Shown in pieces: positions 1-5,077 of a DNA stretch of 5,531 nucleotides. The notes under the pieces are model-generated. The model was given only the letters and a program-made list of their open reading frames with translations. It did no database searches and was not told the DNA's origin. A program made the translations under genes and the position numbers. This DNA comes from Treponema sp. (GTDB lineage: Bacteria; Spirochaetota; Spirochaetia; Treponematales; Breznakiellaceae). The stretch is taken from the NCBI GenBank assembly GCA_031274565.1, contig JAISPY010000021.1, positions 1 to 5,531 on the forward strand. The letters run 5' to 3'. Numbering within the stretch: position 1 is the first letter of the stretch; each line of letters opens with the position of its first letter.

Positions 1-2
1 CG

Positions 3-440
3 CAGGCGAAGGGACGGGTAGAACGGAACCACGGATTAGATCAGGACCGGTTAGTAAAAGAATTACGGCTTGCCGGTATAGCCGCGATTGAGGAGGCGAA
101 CCGGTTTCTTGATGAAACCTACCTTCCCCAGATGAACGGGAAGTTTTCCCGTCCGGCGGCGGATGCGGCGGACGCCCATGCGCCCTTGGGAACGGTTGCT
201 ATGAAGGAGATCCTGTGTTTTGAGTATGAGCGGACGATAACCCATGACTATGGAGTCCGATTTGAATGCCGTCTGTTTCAGATACTCAAAACAAACAAAA
301 CCCTTCCCCGCTCCCAAGACAAAGTTATTGTCCGGGTCAGGCTTGACGGGACTTACGCTCTGGTGTGGAAAGGAAAATCACTCCTCGTTGAGGAGCTACA
401 AATACCAAAGAGAGGCCAGCCAGCCTCTCATGCCGCTTAA
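3..440 (+). CDS. ISNCY/IS1202-family DDE transposase, C-terminal part
   Basis: This frame is open from the left edge of the window and ends at TAA 438-440, giving 145 visible residues, so the gene starts upstream. The visible protein opens with QAKGRVERNHG and continues with LDQDRLVKELRLAGI and EANRFLDETYLPQMN. This is the end of an rve-type integrase core, and the Glu of GRVER (seventh visible residue) is by family knowledge the third catalytic acid of the DDE triad that cuts and joins the IS ends. The last 80 or so residues, with DYGVRFECRLFQI and a terminal basic stretch, match the short C-terminal beta-rich domain of ISNCY/IS1202 transposases as I know them. Full-length relatives are about 400-450 aa, so roughly two thirds is missing here. 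A start at ATG 132 is possible by frame but would lose the catalytic Glu, so I read it as internal. No frameshift is seen. Confidence 0.88.
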   Translation, partial: QAKGRVERNHGLDQDRLVKELRLAGIAAIEEANRFLDETYLPQMNGKFSRPAADAADAHAPLGTVAMKEILCFEYERTITHDYGVRFECRLFQILKTNKTLPRSQDKVIVRVRLDGTYALVWKGKSLLVEELQIPKRGQPASHAA

Positions 441-446
441 GGGGGA

Positions 447-472
447 GGGGACATTTCTATTGCGTCTTGACA
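447..472. repeat. Probable terminal inverted repeat (right) of the IS
   Basis: The strip GGGGACATTTCTATTGCGTC then TTGACA directly follows the transposase gene. Its reverse complement begins TGTCAAGACGCAATAG, which is the usual style of IS1202-group ends beginning TGT. The matching left repeat is outside the window, so this is recognition by position and sequence style, not by alignment of both ends. Confidence 0.6.
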
Positions 473-522
473 CCGGATAGGTACGGACTTGTCAATGGGA
501 AAGGTTCGCGCTACAGTAAGCT
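467..522 (+). promoter_or_regulatory. Possible IS-end hybrid promoter and short secA leader
   Basis: The IS end supplies a perfect -35 hexamer, TTGACA (467-472), pointing outward to secA. At 17 bp spacing lies TGTCAA (490-495), a poor -10 with three of six consensus matches, so this is a candidate only. Purine-rich GGGAAAGG (497-504) is the best ribosome-binding sequence but lies 18 nt before the ATG, which is too far to be ideal. Nearer the start there is only AGTAAG. If the IS inserted recently, only 50 bp of native secA upstream DNA remains next to the gene. Confidence 0.3.
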
Positions 523-3306
523 ATGCTTGAAAATTTCATCAAAGCCCTATTCGGTTCCCAGCATGAACGGGATATCAAGGCGCTGGTGCCGCTTTTACAT
601 AAGGTCAATGAAAAGGAAGCCTGGGCCGTAGCGCTTCCCCCGGCGGAATTCCCCCGGATGACCAGCCAATTCAAAGACCGGTACGGGAAGGGAACGCCTC
701 TGGAGGATCTGCTTCCGGAAGCCTTTGCCCTGGCCCGAGAAGCGGCCCGGCGGAAACTGGGGGAACGGCCCTACGATGTGCAGGTGCTGGGGTCCATCGT
801 ACTCCACCAGGGTAAAATCGTGGAGATGAAGACCGGGGAAGGGAAGACCCTGATGAGCGTGGCTGCGGCGTACCTCAACGCCATTCCCGGTAAGGGGATC
901 CATGTGGTAACGGTGAACGATTACCTGGCAAGCCGGGACGCGGAATGGATGCGGCCGATTTTCGGGTACCTGGGACTCACCGTGGGAACCATCCTCTCGG
1001 AGATGGACAATGCCCGGCGCAAGGAAAACTACGCCTGCGACATTACCTACGGGACCAACAACGAGTTCGGGTTTGATTACCTCCGGGATAATATGTGCCG
1101 GGACCTGGCAAGCCGGGTCCAGCGGGGCCACCATTTCTGTGTGGTGGATGAAATCGACTCCATCCTCATTGACGAGGCCCGTACGCCCCTTATCATCTCC
1201 GGCCCTGCGGAGGATGATACCTTCAAGTTTTTCGAGGTGGAACGGCTCTTAGGCTCTCTGGAGGAGGTCCGCAAGAAAGCGAACGGAGACTATCCCGACG
1301 AGACCCAGGGTGAGGAAGTGGTCGGGGATTATAAGATCAATGAAAAGAACAAGAGCATCTCCTTCAGCAACGCGGGGCTTACCAAGATCGAGGAAATCCT
1401 GCAGAAGCGGAACCTGATCAAAGGGGCCATCGTGGATGAGGAGAATTTCGAGTACATCCATTACTTTACCCAGGCACTGCGGGCCCATAAGCTCTTTCAT
1501 GGGGATGTGGATTATGTGGTCCAGGACGGGCAGGTGCAGATTGTGGATGAGTTTACCGGCCGCATCCTCCACGGCCGCCGCTATTCCGACGGGCTGCATC
1601 AGGCCATTGAAGCCAAGGAGCGGATCCGGATTGCCCAGCGGAACCGGACCCTGGCGACCATCACCTTCCAAAATTACTTCCGGCTGTACGACAAAATCTC
1701 CGGCATGACCGGCACCGCAGACACGGAGGCGGTGGAATTCAGCAAGATATACCAGTTGGATGTGGTGGTGATCCCCACGAATCTGCCGGTGGCCCGCGAA
1801 GATGAGCATGATGTGGTCTACCTCAACGAAAAGGAAAAGCTCGACGCCCTCTGTGATGAGATAGCCCAGGCCCACAAGAAGGGGCAGCCCATCCTGGTGG
1901 GTACGGTCTCCATCGAGAAGTCCGAAATCATTTCCACCCTGCTCACCCGGCGGGGAGTGCGCCACGAGGTGCTCAACGCCAAGAACCACGCCCGGGAAGC
2001 GGTGATCATCGCGGAAGCCGGGGCTAAAGGCGCGGTTACCATTGCCACCAACATGGCGGGCCGGGGTACGGACATCAAACTGGGGGGCAATCCAGAGCAT
2101 CGCGCCCATAAGAAGGCTGGCACGGGAGCGGACCCTGAAAAATACGCCCAGATCTACCGGGAAGAATACGAAACTTGGAAACAGGATTACGAGGAAGTCA
2201 AAGCCTTGGGAGGGCTGTACGTGATCGGCACGGAGCGGCATGAGAGCCGGCGGATCGATAACCAGCTCCGGGGCCGCGCGGGCAGGCAGGGGGATCCGGG
2301 CCGCTCGAAATTCTTCATTTCCTTAGATGATGAACTGATGCGCCTCTTTGGAGGGGACAACATCAAGAACATCATGACCAAGATCGGCATGGAGCCAGGG
2401 GAACCTATCTTTCACCCTTGGCTCAACAAGAGCATTGAAAAGGCCCAGAAGAAGGTGGAAGAGCGGAACTTCGAGATCCGTAAACACCTCCTCGAATACG
2501 ATGATGTGCTCAACCAGCAGCGTAAATTCATCTATGAGCAGCGGGACGCGATTCTCGCGGACCCGGACCTGAAAAAGCGGGTCAACGACGCCACCCGGGA
2601 CATGGTAGCCACCGCGGTGGAGGCTGCTCAACGAGGGTATCGCCGGGACCCGGCGGGGGCGGTCAAGGATTTAACCGAGTATCTTAAAACCCAATTCGGC
2701 TATCCCCTGCATTTTGACGGGGAGAGCGGCGGGAAACCGGAAGAAGCCTTTGACCAGCTTGAACAGCAGCTCATCCAGGCATTGGAACAAGACATCGCTG
2801 ACAAAGAGGCCCTCATTGGGGGAGAAAACCTCAACGCCTTCATCAGGATCCAGTACCTCCAGGCAGTGGACCGCAAATGGCTCGACCACCTGGAAAACAT
2901 GGAGGCCCTGCGGGAAGCGGTGTATCTGCGTAGTTATGCCCAGAAGAACCCCCTCACGGAATATAAGGTCGAGGGCTTCCAGATTTTTGACACCATGATC
3001 GACCAGATCCGGGAAGCGATTGCCTCCCGGCTGCACTTGGTGCGGATTCAGGTTGCTCCTCAGTCGGGGGACCGGGAGATCAAGAGCCGGACCTTTGCGC
3101 CGGCGAGCGCCCAATCCGCAAGCCACGGGAGCCTGGGCGCGTTCAGTGCTCCGGGCTTGGCCCGGGCAAAGGGCAAGCCGGGAAGCGCTTCCGCGCAGGA
3201 GCAGCCCCAGGCGGTTACCATAGTCCGCGGGCATCCCAAGGTGGGCCGGAACGACCCCTGCCCCTGCGGAAGCGGCAAGAAGTACAAGCATTGTCATGGG
3301 AGATGA
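523..3306 (+). CDS. secA: SecA, preprotein translocase ATPase subunit
   Basis: SecA is the cytoplasmic motor that binds SecYEG and uses ATP to push unfolded preproteins through the inner membrane. The 927-residue protein is full length for the family. The start is supported because residues 1-11 (MLENFIKALFG) match the usual SecA N-terminus. Walker A TGEGKT lies at 104-109 and the Walker B/DEAD motif DEID at 209-212. The preprotein cross-linking domain spans about 225-370, with VDEFTGR at 341-347. The second nucleotide-binding domain has TNMAGRGTDIKLGG at 509-522 and QLRGRAGRQGDPG at 581-593. The helical scaffold and wing domains follow to about 835, with LLEYDDVLNQQR at 656-667. A Ser/Ala/Gly/Pro-rich linker (about 845-905) leads to a zinc-binding tail with Cys913, Cys915, Cys924 and His925, the element that in other bacteria contacts SecB and lipids. 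All key residues are present, so I expect a working enzyme. The ribosome-binding site is weak. No clear intrinsic terminator follows. Confidence 0.99.
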   Translation: MLENFIKALFGSQHERDIKALVPLLHKVNEKEAWAVALPPAEFPRMTSQFKDRYGKGTPLEDLLPEAFALAREAARRKLGERPYDVQVLGSIVLHQGKIVEMKTGEGKTLMSVAAAYLNAIPGKGIHVVTVNDYLASRDAEWMRPIFGYLGLTVGTILSEMDNARRKENYACDITYGTNNEFGFDYLRDNMCRDLASRVQRGHHFCVVDEIDSILIDEARTPLIISGPAEDDTFKFFEVERLLGSLEEVRKKANGDYPDETQGEEVVGDYKINEKNKSISFSNAGLTKIEEILQKRNLIKGAIVDEENFEYIHYFTQALRAHKLFHGDVDYVVQDGQVQIVDEFTGRILHGRRYSDGLHQAIEAKERIRIAQRNRTLATITFQNYFRLYDKISGMTGTADTEAVEFSKIYQLDVVVIPTNLPVAREDEHDVVYLNEKEKLDALCDEIAQAHKKGQPILVGTVSIEKSEIISTLLTRRGVRHEVLNAKNHAREAVIIAEAGAKGAVTIATNMAGRGTDIKLGGNPEHRAHKKAGTGADPEKYAQIYREEYETWKQDYEEVKALGGLYVIGTERHESRRIDNQLRGRAGRQGDPGRSKFFISLDDELMRLFGGDNIKNIMTKIGMEPGEPIFHPWLNKSIEKAQKKVEERNFEIRKHLLEYDDVLNQQRKFIYEQRDAILADPDLKKRVNDATRDMVATAVEAAQRGYRRDPAGAVKDLTEYLKTQFGYPLHFDGESGGKPEEAFDQLEQQLIQALEQDIADKEALIGGENLNAFIRIQYLQAVDRKWLDHLENMEALREAVYLRSYAQKNPLTEYKVEGFQIFDTMIDQIREAIASRLHLVRIQVAPQSGDREIKSRTFAPASAQSASHGSLGAFSAPGLARAKGKPGSASAQEQPQAVTIVRGHPKVGRNDPCPCGSGKKYKHCHGR

Positions 3307-3372
3307 AGGGAGCGGGAAGATCCGAGGGGAATCCGCCGCGGATGGACCCGGGTGGTATCGGTGCGTCGCCGA
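3307..3372. other. secA 3' flank, no clear terminator
   Basis: The first part of the 371-bp gap between secA and the next gene. Two small hairpins can be drawn: ATCCG/CGGAT (3331-3335 with 3339-3343) and ATCGGT/GCCGAT (3357-3362 with 3368-3373, one G-U pair). Neither is followed by a T-run on the plus strand (the second is followed by A-runs), so neither is a standard intrinsic terminator. secA transcripts may read into the downstream leader. I see no gene here. Confidence 0.5.
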
Positions 3373-3402
3373 TTAAAAAAAGTCAAAAAAGTTAAAAAAA
3401 GT
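3373..3402 (+). promoter_or_regulatory. Phased A-tracts upstream of promoter (UP-like or bent DNA)
   Basis: Three A-runs (3375-3381, 3385-3390, 3394-3400) start 10 and 9 bp apart, close to one helical turn. The units are TTAAAAAAAGT, TCAAAAAAGT and TTAAAAAAAGT, so this is also a short direct repeat. They end 11 bp before the TTGACA of the next feature. By general knowledge such phased tracts bend DNA or contact the RNA polymerase alpha subunit and raise promoter strength. That role here is inferred. Confidence 0.6.
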
Positions 3403-3411
3403 ACCAGGGTA

Positions 3412-3440
3412 TTGACAGGGTAGAAAAAACAGGTTATAGA
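3412..3440 (+). promoter_or_regulatory. Sigma70-type promoter for the beta-barrel protein gene or leader RNA
   Basis: A consensus -35 TTGACA (3412-3417), 17-bp spacer, and -10 TATAGA (3435-3440, four of six matches) give a strong housekeeping promoter. The start of transcription is predicted near A3446/A3447. The surrounding DNA is AT-rich in an otherwise GC-rich region. The first coding start with a signal peptide is about 230 nt downstream, so the transcript has a long leader. Confidence 0.8.
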
Positions 3441-3446
3441 TACATA

Positions 3447-3605
3447 ACAAATAGGGAGCGGGAAACCATGAGCCGTGAAATCTGTGGCGCGAAGGCAGTA
3501 CGCGCGGGGTTCATGGGGGGATCAGTAAAAATTGAGGGGTCTGTGGTTCCCATCGGATGTACCGAGCGGATACATCCGCGGGGAACCGGGGCCGGCTCAT
3601 TTTTT
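3447..3605 (+). ncRNA. Structured leader or small RNA of unknown family
   Basis: The first roughly 159 nt of the predicted transcript contain several complementary segments. CCATGAGCC (3466-3474) can pair with GGTTCATGG (3508-3516), nine pairs with one G-U, enclosing GCGCG/CGCGC (3487-3491 with 3501-3505). TCAGT/ATTGA (3522-3526 with 3531-3535) is a weak hairpin. A strong arm is built from GGTTCCC/GGGAACC (3545-3551 with 3581-3587) and, beyond a 2x2 internal loop, CGGATGTA/TACATCCG (3554-3561 with 3571-3578), closed by a 9-nt loop. The 5' segment ATGAGCCG (3468-3475) can instead pair with CGGCTCAT (3593-3600) right before T6. It could be a cis-acting leader that controls the downstream gene, or a separate small RNA ending at the T-run. 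I do not see the conserved cores of SRP RNA, tmRNA or the common riboswitches. The pairings are read by eye and no folding energy was computed. Confidence 0.45.
3593..3605 (+). terminator. Possible conditional terminator (3' strand and T-run)
   Basis: CGGCTCAT (3593-3600) runs directly into T6 (3600-3605, sharing one T). Its only good partner upstream is ATGAGCCG at 3468-3475, over 117 nt away, which would close the whole leader domain. There is no strong local hairpin next to the T-run, so it would work as a terminator only if the long-range stem forms. That makes it either conditional or the 3' end of a small RNA. Confidence 0.35.
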
Positions 3606-3615
3606 ATAGTACCAT

Positions 3616-3666
3616 GGAGGGGTCAAGCGGTCGTTGGCCGTCTCCCTCCGGTAAGTTGTAAGGAGG
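3616..3666 (+). promoter_or_regulatory. Hairpin with possible ribosome-binding-site switch
   Basis: GGAGGG (3616-3621) pairs with CCCTCC (3644-3649), and CGG/CCG (3628-3630 with 3638-3640) extends the arm inside. The CCTCC part (3645-3649) is also complementary to the GGAGG (3662-3666) of the ribosome-binding site across a 12-nt loop. The two pairings exclude each other. By count the first is stronger (6+3 pairs against 5), so the default state probably leaves the site open. Control of translation is inferred. Confidence 0.4.
3660..3666 (+). promoter_or_regulatory. Ribosome-binding site that decides the start at 3678
   Basis: AAGGAGG, a near-perfect Shine-Dalgarno sequence, lies 11 nt before ATG 3678. 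It supports that ATG over the in-frame ATG at 3468, because the protein from 3678 opens with a classical signal peptide. Confidence 0.85.
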
Positions 3667-3677
3667 ATTCTTTAATA

Positions 3678-4940
3678 ATGAAGAAAGCTCTTGTTGGTTT
3701 CTTAATCCTGGCGTTAAGCGCCGGGGTGTTTGCTCAGGAAGAAAAAGAGCAGGGTCTTAAATTCAGCGGCACCCTCAAGACGGGTATCCAGTTCGGGACC
3801 AGTAATGGCAAGAATGAGGTTGAGGTTAAGGATGAGAATGGCAACGTTATCCAAACAAACGAATACAAACACGAACCCTCGATTCGGCTGTACAACGACG
3901 ACGCGGGTGAAGAGACCCGGTTTGATCTGGACGGCTCCTATACCCAGGACAATTACGGGGTGGTGTTCCGGCTTCGTACTAACACGGTGGTCAGCGGGCC
4001 GGAGATAGAGGTTAATCAGGCCTATGTGTGGGCTGATTTGGCCAATCAACTGGTGAACCTGAAGGTCGGCAAGATCGACGACTCCGTATGGAATACCGGC
4101 GGGGATGAGGATTTCCATTACAGCACCGGTACGGGACTGCGGTTGGAGGTGAAACCCATCGAGGGCCTGAATGTGGGCTTATTCCTTAACTCCCCTGATT
4201 CCCCTGCGGATAATCCAGGTAAATTTGATTGGATCAGCAAGGTTCTTTGGCAGGGGGATGAAGGGCCGTTAGGAGTTTTGGCAGAACATTTCCTTCTGGA
4301 GACCTCCTTAGGCTTCAAGTATGAGCACGATCTCTTTAATGTCGCTGCGGGTTTACGGCTGGACAGCGAAGCCGACGGGCTTACTACGGAAGAGTTCTAT
4401 GGGGAGACTACGAGTTCCGAAGTTGCTGATGCGGGCCAGGGCCTGGGGATTTATGCCGGGTTCGAAGTGAAGGCTGTGGAGAACCTGACCGCCATCGTGG
4501 AAGCCCGGTTCAATAACATGGGGGGCTATGACAAATACGGGTGGATATGGATCAATGAAACCTTGGGCTATGCCATTACGGAACAGCTTGAGGCAGGTTT
4601 GGTGATGCACCAGTTCCTCTTTGGCGGGGAGAATAAGTTTGTTACCCTTAAGGATGCTGCATCCGTACCTGCGTATCTCACCTTTGAGCCGTCCATCAGC
4701 TACGGCTTGAACGACCAGTGGACCGTAGGGCTTGCTATTCCCTTCGGGATCTGGCCGGATATTGTGGACTACGATATTGGGGTGAAGCCCAAGGTAAGCT
4801 ATAAGCTGGGTGAAAACGCCTCCATCAACGCCTTCTATCTGTTTAATTTAGAGCAGCCGGGTAAGGGGGGCTATGATACTGAAGCTGATGATCCTACCCT
4901 GCGCAATACCGTGCAGATCGATTTCATCTGGACCTTCTAG
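3678..4940 (+). CDS. Putative outer-membrane beta-barrel (porin-like) protein
   Basis: The protein has 420 residues. It begins MKKALVGFLILALSAGVFA, a typical Sec signal peptide (basic start, hydrophobic core, V-F-A before the cut), with likely cleavage after Ala19. The mature part is acidic and rich in Gly, Asn and aromatics, with many alternating stretches such as YGVVFRLRTNTVV, LRLEVKPIEGLNVGLFL and LTAIVEARFNNM, as expected of amphipathic beta strands. It ends VQIDFIWTF, with a terminal Phe and alternating hydrophobics, which fits the C-terminal signal read by the BAM complex. No catalytic motif is seen and there are no Cys residues in the mature part. I infer a barrel in the outer membrane that may pass small solutes, but the substrate is unknown. 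The frame stays open for 70 codons upstream to ATG 3468. I reject that start because it would bury the signal peptide and lies within the structured leader. The gene appears monocistronic, with its own promoter and terminator. Confidence 0.85.
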   Translation: MKKALVGFLILALSAGVFAQEEKEQGLKFSGTLKTGIQFGTSNGKNEVEVKDENGNVIQTNEYKHEPSIRLYNDDAGEETRFDLDGSYTQDNYGVVFRLRTNTVVSGPEIEVNQAYVWADLANQLVNLKVGKIDDSVWNTGGDEDFHYSTGTGLRLEVKPIEGLNVGLFLNSPDSPADNPGKFDWISKVLWQGDEGPLGVLAEHFLLETSLGFKYEHDLFNVAAGLRLDSEADGLTTEEFYGETTSSEVADAGQGLGIYAGFEVKAVENLTAIVEARFNNMGGYDKYGWIWINETLGYAITEQLEAGLVMHQFLFGGENKFVTLKDAASVPAYLTFEPSISYGLNDQWTVGLAIPFGIWPDIVDYDIGVKPKVSYKLGENASINAFYLFNLEQPGKGGYDTEADDPTLRNTVQIDFIWTF

Positions 4941-4963
4941 TACCCGTTCCTGAGTTCAGTTTC

Positions 4964-4999
4964 AGGCCGGCCTTGGTTTCCAGGGCCGGCCTTTTGTTT
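4964..4999 (+). terminator. Strong intrinsic terminator of the beta-barrel gene
   Basis: The stem pairs 4964-4976 with 4980-4992, 13 pairs with one G-T, built on GGCCGGCC (4965-4972 and 4984-4991) with a TTT loop. It is followed by TTTTGTTT (4992-4999). It starts 23 bp after the stop codon. The minus strand has no T-run on the other side, so it serves the plus strand only. Confidence 0.95.
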
Positions 5000-5015
5000 C
5001 ACGCCCCGGGAATCG

Positions 5016-5063
5016 CGGTCTTCCGAGCGGGTCCGGCGCAAAAGACCGGGCACACGCCGCCGG
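5016..5063. other. Overlapping palindromes between convergent genes
   Basis: CGGTCTT (5016-5022) pairs with AAGACCG (5042-5048). An alternative stem pairs CCGGCG (5033-5038) with CGCCGG (5058-5063), and the two share bases. Neither has a T-run on either strand, so I cannot call a terminator for the minus-strand gene. They may be an edge of a mobile segment or a Rho-type 3' end, but this is open. Confidence 0.3.
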
Positions 5064-5077
5064 TGCAGCAGGGCATA

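Larger units (their letters stand above)
1..472 (+). mobile_element. Right end of an ISNCY/IS1202-type insertion sequence (left part outside window)
   Basis: The segment contains the 3' part of a DDE transposase gene. About 32 bp after its stop codon lies a sequence that reads, on the minus strand, TGTCAAGACGCAATAGAAAT followed by GTCCCC, which has the look of an IS terminal repeat beginning TGTCAA. I therefore place the outer edge at the A of TTGACA, position 472. The left end and the target duplication are outside the window, so the boundary cannot be proved by matching repeats. The transposase reads toward secA. The visible transposase part has no frameshift or internal stop, so the element may be intact. 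Confidence 0.8.

Noticed and set aside
381..395. CTCCTC-GTT-GAGGAG hairpin near the end of the transposase gene
   Set aside because: It lies inside coding sequence (SLLVEEL) with no T-run. A role in blocking read-through is possible but unsupported.
1249..2241. Long open frame (330 codons) on the minus strand inside secA
   Set aside because: It lies fully antisense to a well-conserved secA, and its translation shows no recognisable domain. GC-rich codon positions commonly leave such antisense frames open.
2671..3297. Second antisense open frame (208 codons) at the 3' end of secA
   Set aside because: Same reason: the plus strand is clearly SecA through the zinc-binding tail, and the antisense protein has no known motif.
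3357..3381. Hairpin ATCGGT/GCCGAT followed by A-runs as a secA terminator
   Set aside because: An intrinsic terminator on the plus strand needs T-runs after the stem, but here A-runs follow. On the minus strand the T-runs come before the stem.
3447..3605. Leader as SRP RNA, tmRNA, 6S RNA or a common riboswitch (TPP, cobalamin, c-di-GMP, glycine)
   Set aside because: The conserved core sequences of SRP RNA, tmRNA and these riboswitches are not visible, and the fold is branched rather than the long rod with central bubble of 6S RNA. Sequence inspection cannot fully exclude a divergent member.
5000..5077. CRISPR, tRNA or attachment site between the convergent genes
   Set aside because: Only short overlapping palindromes are present, with no repeat-spacer pattern, tRNA cloverleaf or duplicated core.
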